Origin: Bradyrhizobium erythrophlei
GTDB taxonomy: Bacteria > Pseudomonadota > Alphaproteobacteria > Rhizobiales > Xanthobacteraceae
Length of the DNA stretch: 64,000 nt
Assembly: GCF_900129505.1 (NCBI RefSeq)
Contig: NZ_LT670818.1
Span: 1 to 64,000, forward strand
Direction: 5' to 3'
The notes beneath the pieces are model-generated. The model was not told the DNA's origin, ran no database searches, and was given only the letters and a program-made list of their open reading frames with translations. The translations under genes were made by a program, and so were the position numbers. Below, one piece after another: positions 9,243 to 17,373 of the stretch (within the stretch, counting starts at the first letter, position 1; each line of letters starts with the position of its first letter).

Positions 9243-9265
9243 CGCGCGGCACCAATAGCCGCGCG
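9243..9265 (+). terminator. GC-rich stem-loop after the exported protein gene
   Basis: CGCGCGGC and GCCGCGCG form an 8-bp perfect stem around ACCAATA, 16 bases after the 8954 gene stop. No T-run follows, so this is only a possible terminator or mRNA 3' end. Confidence 0.4.
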
Positions 9266-9310
9266 CAGGGGCTGGATGAATTTATTGGTCCGCGAACGAG
9301 TTGATCCGAC

Positions 9311-9592
9311 CTACCGAAGGCCAAGCAGCGAGCGACGATAGCCGCCGTTGCGGGCTTCCTCCCGACACACGAAGCTGCCCGTACTGTCCTGCGCGTAATG
9401 ATTCTTCTGGCGTTTGGAGTAATAGATCCCTTTGCGGAAATCGAGCCAGACCACCGTGTCATCGGGGCAATGACGTTGCGCCTGGGCTTCATAGCGGAAC
9501 GGGGTCAACGGTATGGCGACCGCCTTGGTCGAACCGGCCATGACGGCAAACGCCATTAGCGGGACGACCGCACACATCAGAGAAAGCCGCAT
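9311..9592 (-). CDS. Small exported protein with two cysteines
   Basis: Ninety-three residues: a signal peptide (MRLSLMCAVVPLMAFAVMAGSTKAVA) and a short mature domain with CPDDTVVWLDFRKGIYYSK and a second Cys in GSFVCREEA, suggesting one disulfide. GGGAGG lies about eight bases before the ATG at 9592, which decides this start over longer in-frame options. The CPxDTVVWLxxxxGxYH/YxK pattern occurs in many small rhizobial periplasmic proteins; function unknown. Confidence 0.75.
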   Translation of the reverse strand: MRLSLMCAVVPLMAFAVMAGSTKAVAIPLTPFRYEAQAQRHCPDDTVVWLDFRKGIYYSKRQKNHYAQDSTGSFVCREEARNGGYRRSLLGLR

Positions 9593-9635
9593 AGATAATA
9601 CCCTCCCTGCCCTCGCACCTAGCCAACGCTCACGT

Positions 9636-10065
9636 TCAAGCTTCACTGCTTCGGCTGCTTCCGCAAGGTCCCTTGAGCAATTTTTGTATCTTCGTGACAG
9701 CCGCCCCATTGCTGGCTCCGACGAACCCCTCCACTGGACGGAAAATAGATGACTGATGAGGGTGAGGCGACTTGCTCCGCCGCCAGGACTGCCATTCAAC
9801 CGGGTGAATCTGCAGCGGCACTGCCAAATCCACATTGATCCACTCGTCCCCTCGATGTGTCGCCATGGGAATGCACACTCATTGCGCCGTATTTGGTGAC
9901 GCGGAGTTCAGGATCCTGGTTGTAGGGCGCCGTCGAAGCAGGATGCCAATCGGATAAATGCTGGCGCTCCGATGCAACGTGCGGGGCGCGATCGGTGTCG
10001 TGGATGGCCCGAGCAACATTCGAGAGAAGACGCTCTCCGAAATCATCGATCCCAATCTTGCTCAA
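9636..10065 (-). pseudogene. Frameshifted small gene of the DWHPASTAPYNQDPELRV type
   Basis: The upstream part (10065 down to about 9875) encodes MSKIGIDDFGERLL and SDWHPASTAPYNQDPELRVT in one frame. The continuation, TRHRG/THRGDEWINVDLAVPLQIHPVEWQSWRR, is readable only in the +1 frame from about 9878. Together they read as one small cytosolic protein of the kind frequent in Bradyrhizobium, broken by a one-base insertion or two-base deletion near 9870-9885. The second frame has no sensible natural end and runs to 9636. Function of the intact family is unknown to me. Confidence 0.5.
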
Positions 10066-10516
10066 GACTATCCCATTTTTTGCCGGATGCGCCTGAGATA
10101 ATCGATCGGGATAAGAACGCGACCTCGTATCAAAGCTTCCTGATCATATGGCGACCTGCCGGGACGTTGAATAAAACGCCCCGCCAATTTCACAAACTAA
10201 AAACGGGTTTTTCTGCGTTTCCCTTTCGATTGGGTGGACGCTTCGTTCATGCCACGTCACCGCTAGCGGCAGGATTTCGACCCCACGGCCTTTGCCGACG
10301 GTGGCGGTTAAGCTCGCCATGGATGCATAGCCGATTTTCAAGATGCCGCCATCTCTTCGCCGCACGGCCGAAGGGGTTGCCAGCTTTTCGGCGTCTTTTC
10401 CGTCCCGAGCGGGCCCGTGGAAAGCGGATAGAGAAGCCACCCGCCCGGGCGGTGCCAAATCAGTGCCTCGCCCAAAAGAGGCTATCTAGAAATTTGTGCT
10501 AAGTGCTTGAAAAGCT
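10066..10516. other. Gap before the tRNA, no gene recognised
   Basis: Open frames exist here only as short runs without ribosome sites or protein-like composition. I see no RNA gene or mobile element. Confidence 0.5.
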
Positions 10517-10592
10517 TGGTGGGCGCACCAGGGCTCGAACCTGGGACCCGATGATTAAGAGTCATCTGCTCTACCAACTGAGCTATGCGCCC
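10517..10592 (-). tRNA. tRNA-Lys (anticodon CTT)
   Basis: On the minus strand the 76-nt sequence folds as a cloverleaf: acceptor GGGCGCA/TGCGCCC, D-arm with AGCTCAGTTGGTAGAGC, anticodon stem GATGA/TCATC around loop CTCTTAA (anticodon CTT), T-arm with GGTTCGAGCC, and encoded CCA. It reads AAG codons. It is the only tRNA seen in the window. Confidence 0.97.
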
Positions 10593-10708
10593 GGAACCTG
10601 GCCCCGGAAAGCCTTCGCAAGAGGGCGTCGTTTAGCAAAGCGATTCGGCGATGTCCAGCAAACCATTGGGGTTTTCCCGGCCCTGTCGAGGGGGCGAAAC
10701 GCGAAAAA

Positions 10709-10725
10709 CCGCCGGATCCCGGCGG
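10709..10725 (-). terminator. Rho-independent terminator, probably for the LTXXQ gene
   Basis: CCGCCGG-ATC-CCGGCGG forms a 7-bp GC stem. Read leftward it is followed by TTTTTCGC; read rightward by CTTTTCC. It lies 38 bases after the stop of the leftward gene at 10763 and before the tRNA. Confidence 0.75.
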
Positions 10726-10762
10726 CTTTTCCTCGGATATTCGGGGATTGGCGGCCGCGCGG

Positions 10763-11341
10763 CTACAGCCGGCCGGAATCCCGATCGCCGTCGCGGTCCA
10801 TATGATCCCGGTCGCCGCCGCGGTCCCGATCGCCGCCCATCATGCCATGCTCGAAGCCGCGATGGCGCCAGCCGCCGCCGAACCGGCCTTCCATATGGGT
10901 CAGGATGGCAAGTCGGCGCTTCTGGCCGTCGTCGAGCGTCTTGTAGAGCGGGTCGGCCGCATCGGCGATCTTCTTCAGCGCGGTCGCCGTGGTCGCCATG
11001 TTGTCGGCGCGTTCGCGCAGGCGCGCGACCGGATCGTCGGGCTTCTGCTGATCCTCATCCGGCTTTGCGTTCATCCGCGCATTGGCGCGATCGATTCGCA
11101 TCTTGGCGAAATCCCGCACCGCGGTCTCCACCGGCGGCCACAGCTTCTCCTGGTCCGCGTTGAGTTTCAGGCCGGCGTGGACGGCGGCGATCCGCGCGTC
11201 GGTAAAGGCCGCCCGATCCTCGGGGCTCATTCGCATGTGCTGTATGTGCTCGTAAAACCACGGACGATGCGTCTGGGCATAGACCGCGGTCGAACCGGCG
11301 ATGGCGAGCGCCGCGATGCCGGCAATGGCAAACTTCTTCAT
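10763..11341 (-). CDS. Spy/CpxP-like LTXXQ periplasmic protein
   Basis: The 192-residue protein has a signal peptide (MKKFAIAGIAALAIAGSTAVYA) and a helical, charged mature domain. MSPEDRAAFTDARIAAVHAGLKLNADQEKLWPPVE and LDDGQKRRLAIL resemble the LTxxQ repeats of Spy/CpxP-type proteins, which act as periplasmic chaperones or metal/envelope-stress sensors. The C-terminus is a low-complexity Gly/Asp/Arg tail (GGDRDRGGDRDHMDRDGDRD) that could bind metal ions. AAAGGAGG precedes the ATG. Single-gene transcript ended by the hairpin at 10709. Confidence 0.8.
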   Translation of the reverse strand: MKKFAIAGIAALAIAGSTAVYAQTHRPWFYEHIQHMRMSPEDRAAFTDARIAAVHAGLKLNADQEKLWPPVETAVRDFAKMRIDRANARMNAKPDEDQQKPDDPVARLRERADNMATTATALKKIADAADPLYKTLDDGQKRRLAILTHMEGRFGGGWRHRGFEHGMMGGDRDRGGDRDHMDRDGDRDSGRL

Positions 11342-11459
11342 GTGAACCTCCTTTGAAGGTTACCTCAGAATGGGCGCGCGCGCCCACGCAATCAACTTAC
11401 AGTTTGGACAGACATTAAAAAACTCTTACAAAGATGTGATCTCTTGTTTATCTGCATTT

Positions 11460-11508
11460 GCGCGTATTCCGATCGCAAAACCGGTGTCCACTTTTGCGGA
11501 ATACGCGC
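11460..11508. repeat. Interspersed palindrome, possibly terminating the TRAP operon
   Basis: Twelve-bp perfect arms GCGCGTATTCCG (11460-11471) and CGGAATACGCGC (11497-11508) enclose a second pair GCAAAA/TTTTGC and the core CCGGTGTCCA. The core AAAACCGGTGTCCACTTTT matches, in reverse complement, the core of the palindrome at 42890, so both belong to one repeat family that I also know from other Bradyrhizobium genomes. Its last base touches the dctM stop. Confidence 0.75.
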
Positions 11509-12791
11509 TAGATCATTCCCAACAGCCGCGGCAGCCACAGCGAAATCTCGGGGATGTAGGTGATCAGCCCGAGGAACGCCAGCATCGCACACAGCCATGG
11601 CAACACTGCGACAGTGATTTCGCTGATGCCCATCTTCGCGATGCTGCTGGCGATATAGAGATTCAGGCCCACCGGCGGATGGCAAAGCCCAACCTCGGTG
11701 TTGACGATCATCAGCACACCAAGATGAACCGGATTGACGCCGAGCTTGGTCGCGAGCGGATAGAGGATCGGCGCCATGATCAGGAGGATCGACGAGGGGT
11801 CCATCACATTGCCCGCCAGCAGCAGGATCACGTTCACCACCAGCAGGAACATCCAGATCGAGAAATTCTTGTCGATGATCCAGGCCGCCATTTCCTGCGG
11901 GATCTGCTCATGCGTCATCAGGAACGAAAACAGCACCGCATTGGTGATGATGTAGAGCAGCATCGAACTCATGCTGGCAGCCTGCAGCAGCACCTTCGGC
12001 ACGTCGGTGAGCCGCAGTTCCTTGTAGACGAACACGGTAATGAAGAAGGCGTAGACGGCGGCGACCGCGGCGGCTTCCGTCGGCGTGAAGATGCCGCCAT
12101 AGATGCCGCCGAGCACGATACCGATCAGCAACAGCCCCCAGAGACTTTCGCGGAACGCGGTCCATTGCTGGCCGAGCGTCGCCCTCTGCATGCGCGGATA
12201 GCCGTTTCGCCAGGCCACGAACCAGGTCACCGCCGCCAGCATCAGCGCCAGGATGACGCCGGGCACGATGCCGGCCATGAACAGCGCGCCGATCGAGGTG
12301 TTGGTGGAAACCCCGTACAGCACCAGGATGATCGAGGGTGGCACCAGGATGCCGAGCGCGCCGGATGTCGAGATCACGCCGACCCCGAAGCGGCGCGGAT
12401 AGCCGTGTTCGACCATCGCGGGCATCATGATCGAGCCGATCGCCACAACGGTCGCGACACTCGATCCCGAGATCGCCGCGAACATCGCGCAGGCGGCGAC
12501 GCCGGCCAGGCCGAGGCCACCCGGCAAATGCCCGACCAGCGACGTCGTGAACGCGATCATCCGTCGCGCGACGCCGCCGCGGGTCAGGAAGGTACCCGCC
12601 AGAATGAAGAACGGGATCGCCATAATGCCGAAATTGTCGAGACCGGAAAACAATTTCAGTCCGACACTTTCGATCGGCACTTCCGTCATCGTGAACAGGA
12701 AGGTCAGCACGGTGAGGCCGAGCGAAATCGAAATCGGCATGCCCGTCAGCATCAGGGCAAACAGCAGCCCGAAAATAATGGCGGCGCTCAT
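11508..12791 (-). CDS. dctM: TRAP transporter large permease DctM
   Basis: The 427-residue, roughly 12-helix membrane subunit carries out ion-coupled solute import in TRAP transporters. Typical segments include MPISISLGL, IPFFILAGTFLTRGGVARRM, AAISGSSVATVVAIGSIMMPAM, GALGILVPPSIILVLYG and the conserved HPPVGLNLYI near the C-terminus. The ATG overlaps the dctQ stop by one base (TGATG), so the two are translationally coupled. The substrate is set by the DctP protein and is probably an organic acid. Confidence 0.95.
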   Translation of the reverse strand: MSAAIIFGLLFALMLTGMPISISLGLTVLTFLFTMTEVPIESVGLKLFSGLDNFGIMAIPFFILAGTFLTRGGVARRMIAFTTSLVGHLPGGLGLAGVAACAMFAAISGSSVATVVAIGSIMMPAMVEHGYPRRFGVGVISTSGALGILVPPSIILVLYGVSTNTSIGALFMAGIVPGVILALMLAAVTWFVAWRNGYPRMQRATLGQQWTAFRESLWGLLLIGIVLGGIYGGIFTPTEAAAVAAVYAFFITVFVYKELRLTDVPKVLLQAASMSSMLLYIITNAVLFSFLMTHEQIPQEMAAWIIDKNFSIWMFLLVVNVILLLAGNVMDPSSILLIMAPILYPLATKLGVNPVHLGVLMIVNTEVGLCHPPVGLNLYIASSIAKMGISEITVAVLPWLCAMLAFLGLITYIPEISLWLPRLLGMI

Positions 12792-13360
12792 CACGCCTCT
12801 CCCAGCGCGATCGGCGCCTTTTCACTGACTTCGATGCCCTCGACATGAGTGGCATCATGATGCGGCAGCTCGCCGGTCCTGTAGTAGGTCCAGGCCACCT
12901 GCAGAAAGCGGAAACACATCAGATAGGAGCCGAGCGGGATGCAGGCGTAGACCAGCCAGCTCGGCAATTCGAGGTCGGGCGAGACCTGGTCGGTGCTCAT
13001 CAATTCGATGACGAATTTGCCGCCCATGGTGCCGACGGTGGCCGTGAACAGGGCACCACCCATCAGGCCGAACAGAATGGTCCCCTTCCGCCAGCGGTCG
13101 TTGAGCCGGTTGATCAGGACGTCGACGCCGACATGGATGCCGGTTCGCACGCCGTAGGCGGCACCGAACTTCGCCATCCAGATGAACATGTAGATGCACA
13201 GCTCCTGCGCCCAGGAGATGTGGATCTGGATCAGGAATGGATAGAGGAACGATATGCCGGTGCCGAACCGGTGCACGACCGAAACGAAGATCAGCAACGT
13301 CGCGGCGCCCATCAACGCGCTGATCAGGATTTCCTCGAGGCGATCAAGGATTCGAAGCAT
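12791..13360 (-). CDS. dctQ: TRAP transporter small permease DctQ
   Basis: A 189-residue, four-helix membrane protein that pairs with DctM. The DctQ signature ISWAQELCIYMFIWMAKFGAA followed by GIHVGVDVLI is present, and the final helix SYLMCFRFLQVAWTYY is followed by a hydrophilic tail. It sits between dctP and dctM. Length and topology are normal for the family. Confidence 0.93.
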   Translation of the reverse strand: MLRILDRLEEILISALMGAATLLIFVSVVHRFGTGISFLYPFLIQIHISWAQELCIYMFIWMAKFGAAYGVRTGIHVGVDVLINRLNDRWRKGTILFGLMGGALFTATVGTMGGKFVIELMSTDQVSPDLELPSWLVYACIPLGSYLMCFRFLQVAWTYYRTGELPHHDATHVEGIEVSEKAPIALGEA

Positions 13361-13415
13361 CGCACCCCCCGTGCATCCGGTCCGACACCGGGCACATCGT
13401 TCTTATTGCGTGAAG

Positions 13416-13449
13416 GCGGCGCCGGTCGGTCCCCTGAACCCGGCGCCGC
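13416..13449 (-). promoter_or_regulatory. Intercistronic stem-loop between dctP and dctQ
   Basis: GCGGCGCCGG and CCGGCGCCGC are perfect 10-bp arms around a 14-base loop in the 128-bp dctP-dctQ gap. No T-run follows. By analogy with other binding-protein operons it may protect the dctP mRNA or cause partial termination, giving more binding protein than permease; this is inference. Confidence 0.5.
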
Positions 13450-13488
13450 GCAATTATAAGCGAGTCCCCTCGAGGGCGCGCTCCTATG

Positions 13489-14490
13489 TCAGTGGCTGGC
13501 CGCCCCGATTTCCTTCAGGAACTCGTCGATCAGCGGCTGACCGACGCGGCTGGCGACGTCCTTGTAGACCGGCTCCATCGCCTTGCGCATCGCAGCGTCC
13601 TGCTCCGGCGTCAGCGCGATGATTTCGGTCTTGCCGGACTTCTTGATGGCCTCGAGCGCGTCGTCGTTTTCCTTCGCCGACTGGCCGTTGCCGAAAGCGG
13701 TCGCTTCCTTCATCGCCTTGGTCAGTTCGTCGCGAATGTCGGCGGGCAGGCCGTCCCAGAACTTCTTGTTCACGACCACGACGTAGCCGATATAGCCGTG
13801 ATTGGTGACGGTGGCGTATTTCTGCACCTCATGCATTTTCTGGGTGTAGATGTTCGACCAGGTGTTCTCCTGGCCGTCGACCACGCCGGTCTGCAGCGCC
13901 TGGTACACTTCGCCGAACGCCATCACCTGCGGGATCGAACCCAGCGCGCGGAACTGGGCTTCGAGCACCTTCGACGACTGGATGCGGAACTTGACGCCCT
14001 TGTAGTCCGCCGGAGTGATCAGCTTCTTGTTGGCGGTCATCTCCTTGAAGCCGTTGTCCCAGTAGGCGAGACCCGTCATGCCCTTTGAATCCAGCAGCTT
14101 GAGCAGCCGCGCGCCCAGCGGGCCGTCGGTCACCTTACGCAAGGTGGCGAGATCGGGCAGGATATAGGGCAGATCGAACACCTCGAACTCCTTGACCCCG
14201 ATCGGGCCGAACTTGGAGTTCGACGGCGCCAGCATCTGCACCGCGCCGAGCTGCAGGGCTTCGAGCTCTTCCTTGTCCTTGTACAGCGTCGAGTTCGGAT
14301 AGACCTCGACCTTGACCTTCCCGTTGGTATATTTCTCGGCCAGTTCCTTGAACTTGTCGGCCGCCTTGCCCTTCGGCGTGTCGGAGGCCACGACGTGGCT
14401 GAACTTGATGATGATCGGCGACTGCGCCGAGGCCGGACCGACCAGCGCCAAAACCGCGACCGATGCAGCGGCCAATATCAACTTACGCAT
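13489..14490 (-). CDS. dctP: TRAP transporter periplasmic substrate-binding protein DctP
   Basis: Binds the substrate in the periplasm and delivers it to DctQM. The 333 residues start with a signal peptide (MRKLILAAASVAVLALVGPASA), followed by IIIKFSHVVASDTPKGKAADKF typical of DctP proteins. The family arginine is in VKFRIQSSKVLEAQF, and GVVDGQENTWSNIYTQK follows. GGAGG seven bases before the ATG at 14490 decides the start. The sequence resembles C4-dicarboxylate binders, but the ligand is not certain. Confidence 0.93.
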   Translation of the reverse strand: MRKLILAAASVAVLALVGPASAQSPIIIKFSHVVASDTPKGKAADKFKELAEKYTNGKVKVEVYPNSTLYKDKEELEALQLGAVQMLAPSNSKFGPIGVKEFEVFDLPYILPDLATLRKVTDGPLGARLLKLLDSKGMTGLAYWDNGFKEMTANKKLITPADYKGVKFRIQSSKVLEAQFRALGSIPQVMAFGEVYQALQTGVVDGQENTWSNIYTQKMHEVQKYATVTNHGYIGYVVVVNKKFWDGLPADIRDELTKAMKEATAFGNGQSAKENDDALEAIKKSGKTEIIALTPEQDAAMRKAMEPVYKDVASRVGQPLIDEFLKEIGAASH

Positions 14491-14647
14491 GTTACCTCCG
14501 CGTGATTTTTGGGGAACGCGCGCTCCAGCGCCGCTCCCGACCTTGTATGCCAGCGGAACCAATACAGAGAAGCCGGCCGGAACGCCATTGCGCTTTTAGG
14601 AGGGTTTTTTGCATTCTTCATAACGGTTAAAAACCCTGCTGCAGTGC

Positions 14648-14676
14648 AAAACGCGGCGCCGAGGGCGCCGCGTTTT
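14648..14676 (-). terminator. Strong hairpin terminator after leuA
   Basis: AAAACGCGGCGCC / GGCGCCGCGTTTT, a 13-bp perfect stem with a GAG loop, lies 28 bases after the leuA stop. The A/T ends make it bidirectional, and on the minus strand it ends transcription of leuA. Confidence 0.85.
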
Positions 14677-14704
14677 CACATCAAATCTGCATTTTTTGCG
14701 GTAA

Positions 14705-16264
14705 TCAGCTCGCCGCCGCCGCCGGCACGTCGCGCTGGCGCTTCATGACAATCTTGTTGAGCGCGCCGAGATAGGCCTTGGCCGAGGCCACCAGCGTGTC
14801 CGGATCGGAGGCCCGCGCGGTCATCGAGCGGCCCTCATGGGCGAGCCGCACCGACACCTCGGCCTGCGCGTCGGTGCCTTCCGTGACGGCGTGGACCTGG
14901 TAGAGCTCGAGCTTGGCCTCGTGCGGCACCAAAGCCTTGATGCAGTTGAACACCGCATCCACCGGGCCGTTGCCTTCGGCTTCCTCGATTTTGGTCTGGC
15001 CGTCGACGTTGAGCTTCATGGTGGCGCGCTGCGGACCGTGGGTGCCCGCGATCACCGTCAGCGAGGCCAGCTTGATGCGGTCATGCGCGTTGGCGATTTC
15101 CTGATCGACCAGCGCCTCGATGTCCTCGTCATAGATGTCCTTCTTGCGGTCGGCGAGCGCCTTCATCCGCACGAAAGCGTCTTCCAGCTGGTTGGCGCCG
15201 AGCTTGTAGCCCATCTCCTCCAGCTTGTGCACGAAGGCGTGGCGTCCGGAATGCTTGCCGAGCACCAGCGACGACTGCTTCAGCCCGACCATTTCCGGGC
15301 GCATGATCTCGTAGGTCGAGGCGTCCTTCAGCACGCCGTCCTGATGGATACCGCTTTCATGCGCAAACGCATTGCGGCCGACGATCGCCTTGTTGTACTG
15401 CACCGGGAACGAGGTTGCCGCCGACACCAGCTTCGAGGCCCGCGTCAATTGCGTGGTGTCGATCTTGTTCCACCAGGGAAAGCGGTCGTTGCGGACGTTG
15501 ATCGCCATCACGACTTCCTCGAGCGCCGCATTGCCTGCCCGCTCGCCGATGCCGTTGACGGTGCATTCGATCTGCCGCGCGCCGCCGGCGATACCCGCCA
15601 GCGAATTCGCCACCGCCATGCCGAGATCGTTGTGGCAATGCACGGAGAATACCGCCTTGTCGGAATTCGGCACCCGCTCGATCAGCGTGCGCATGAAGGC
15701 GGTGTATTCCTCGGGCACGGTATAGCCAACCGTGTCGGGGATGTTCACGGTGGTGGCGCCGGCCCTGATCACGGCCTCGACGATGCGGCAGAGAAAATCC
15801 ATCTCGCTGCGGGTGCCGTCTTCAGCCGACCATTCGACATCGTCGATCTGGTTGCGGGCGCGGGTGACGTTGGCGATCGAGGTTTCCATCACCTGCTCGG
15901 GCGTCATGTTGAGTTTGACGCGCATGTGCAGCGGCGACGTGGCTATCACCGTGTGGACGCGGCCGCGTTTGGCGAATTTCACGGCTTCGGCGCAGCGGTC
16001 GATGTCCTTGGGATGCGCGCGCGAGAGGCCCGCGATCACCGCGTTCTTGGAGCGCCGCGCGATCTCGCTGACCGCCTGGAAGTCGCCTTCCGAGGTGATG
16101 GGGAAACCGGCCTCGATGACGTCGACGCCCATGTCGTCGAGCATTTCGGCGACCTCGAGCTTCTCCTCGAAGCTCATGGTGGCGCCGGGACATTGTTCGC
16201 CGTCGCGCAAGGTGGTGTCGAAAATGATAACGCGGTCCTTGTCGGACTTTTTGACGGTGGCCAT
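14705..16264 (-). CDS. leuA: 2-isopropylmalate synthase
   Basis: Catalyses the first committed step of leucine synthesis: acetyl-CoA + 2-oxoisovalerate to 2-isopropylmalate. In the 519-residue protein the N-terminal TIM barrel begins FDTTLRDGEQCPGATM, with metal ligands in the HCHNDLGMAVANS (HxH) and NGIGERAGNAALEEV motifs and the catalytic HESGIHQDGVL. The C-terminal 130 residues form the leucine-sensing regulatory domain. The start MATVKKSDK is preceded by AAGGAA; a longer in-frame start runs into the attenuator. Expression is probably controlled by the leader peptide and hairpin upstream. Confidence 0.96.
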   Translation of the reverse strand: MATVKKSDKDRVIIFDTTLRDGEQCPGATMSFEEKLEVAEMLDDMGVDVIEAGFPITSEGDFQAVSEIARRSKNAVIAGLSRAHPKDIDRCAEAVKFAKRGRVHTVIATSPLHMRVKLNMTPEQVMETSIANVTRARNQIDDVEWSAEDGTRSEMDFLCRIVEAVIRAGATTVNIPDTVGYTVPEEYTAFMRTLIERVPNSDKAVFSVHCHNDLGMAVANSLAGIAGGARQIECTVNGIGERAGNAALEEVVMAINVRNDRFPWWNKIDTTQLTRASKLVSAATSFPVQYNKAIVGRNAFAHESGIHQDGVLKDASTYEIMRPEMVGLKQSSLVLGKHSGRHAFVHKLEEMGYKLGANQLEDAFVRMKALADRKKDIYDEDIEALVDQEIANAHDRIKLASLTVIAGTHGPQRATMKLNVDGQTKIEEAEGNGPVDAVFNCIKALVPHEAKLELYQVHAVTEGTDAQAEVSVRLAHEGRSMTARASDPDTLVASAKAYLGALNKIVMKRQRDVPAAAAS

Positions 16265-16330
16265 TGAAAAAATTCCTTGTAGCTGGTGCGCTGCTTTGGA
16301 GCGCTGAAGGGATCTGGTGATCTCGCGCAA

Positions 16331-16373
16331 CCCCTGAGTGCCCAGGCGCAAACGCCCAGACGGCCCTCAGGGG
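16331..16373 (-). promoter_or_regulatory. leuA attenuator hairpin
   Basis: CTCAGGGG (16366-16373) and CCCCTGAG (16331-16338) are perfect 8-bp arms. Between them GGGCG-TTTG-CGCCT can form a nested hairpin. On the minus strand the first arm overlaps the last codons and stop of the leader peptide, so a ribosome position there would decide folding. No T-run follows; the control could act by Rho, by pausing, or on the downstream message. Confidence 0.6.
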
Positions 16374-16495
16374 CAGATAAGAAGCAGAAGCCCGCCAAGA
16401 AGCAGGGTGGGCAGGGACGCAGCCGGAATCGCTTCGGGACCAGCCGTGACGGCCGATTTCCCGTGAACTCCATACTTTTCGCTGCGAATCAGCAT
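16367..16495 (-). CDS. Leucine leader peptide (leuA attenuation)
   Basis: A 42-codon reading frame ends about 100 bases before leuA. Its last 15 residues are LPTLLLGGLLLLICP, with eight leucine codons in 12 positions (28-39) followed by Ile. AAGGG lies about ten bases upstream of its ATG. Such Leu-codon runs make the ribosome stall when charged tRNA-Leu is short, and the stop overlaps the hairpin arm, the layout of classic ribosome-mediated attenuation. It has no other evident protein function. Confidence 0.75.
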   Translation of the reverse strand: MLIRSEKYGVHGKSAVTAGPEAIPAASLPTLLLGGLLLLICP

Positions 16496-16689
16496 TGCCA
16501 GACCCTTTGGAAGTCCGATCCTCGGCCAAAACCATTGACGGTTGGTTAGCCTGCGAAGCGCTTCCAAGCCTCTTCTAGACGAGAAACGCGACAAGCCGCA
16601 ACGCCAAAAAAAGGGTCAGGCGGAGGATGGTCAGGAATATTGACCTAATTTGAGCCATCCCTGGTGATAATGAGACCCATCAATCGTCA

Positions 16690-17340
16690 TCGTAAGCGCC
16701 AGCTAAGCAGTCCATCGAGCAGCAAGAAAGAATGGATTGCTTCATCGGTAGCGCTCCCTTGCGCGAACGCTTCGCGTTTGTCGCAGGCAATGACGTTGGT
16801 CATATACGCCCCTTGATCCAGACAAACGTCCGCGATCTCGCGACGCGATGCGCCCGGGTTTTGCATGAACCTTGACCCTCGAAAACAAGGGCGCAGGGAA
16901 TGCCGGGCGCCCGATGCGCCCGATAGCCGCGTGTGCAATGAGTGTGGTAAAACGCACACGCGTTAGTCAGGTCACACCGGCATCACCCGGCATTCCCCAC
17001 GCAATGGTTTTACGGCTTATAACGCGCTCTCCCCGGTGACCGGGCTTTCTTGCCACCGTCATGCCTGAGAAGCTTGTTTCCCAGGAACTTGATGCCAGCG
17101 TCGGGGCATCAGGACCACACGCCTTCGCCGTTCGCAAGCCGCATCGCCCGTCAAGCGCGCACCCAGCGTCCACCGCATCCCGCTCCGCGTTTCGTGACGT
17201 TGCGCAACGCCCCTCAAAGGAGCGGGACGGCCAGAGTTATAAAGCTGATTTGGGTCTTCGGAAAATCAGAATATTTTTGCAAAAGGGGCTGGACAGAGGG
17301 GTCGATGAATTGCGCACGTGATTTGCCCGTCGGGTCGATT
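16690..17340. repeat. Gene-free dispersed-repeat-like segment
   Basis: The 650 bp between the leuA leader and the histidine kinase hold no credible gene. Sections such as the stretch around 16890-17060 (CGCAGGGAATGCCGGGCGCC, then GGTTTTACGGCTTATAACGC) look like a dispersed repeat I associate with Bradyrhizobium and Rhodopseudomonas genomes, where it generates many spurious short open frames. I cannot verify copy number from this window. Confidence 0.5.
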
Positions 17341-17373
17341 ACGCCTCCCCTTTTACCGCTTGCGCGGACTGGT

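Noticed and set aside
10517-10592. Genomic island inserted at the tRNA-Lys gene
   Set aside because: No integrase, no duplicated tRNA 3' end and no mobility genes are near, so there is no support for an island boundary.
11370-12848. 492-codon plus-strand open frame
   Set aside because: Shadow of dctM; composition dominated by His, Arg and Gln, no recognisable domain, and dctM motifs are intact.
16687-17173. Short frames in the gap between the leuA leader and the kinase
   Set aside because: They look like products of a dispersed repeat; no ribosome sites and no plausible protein folds.
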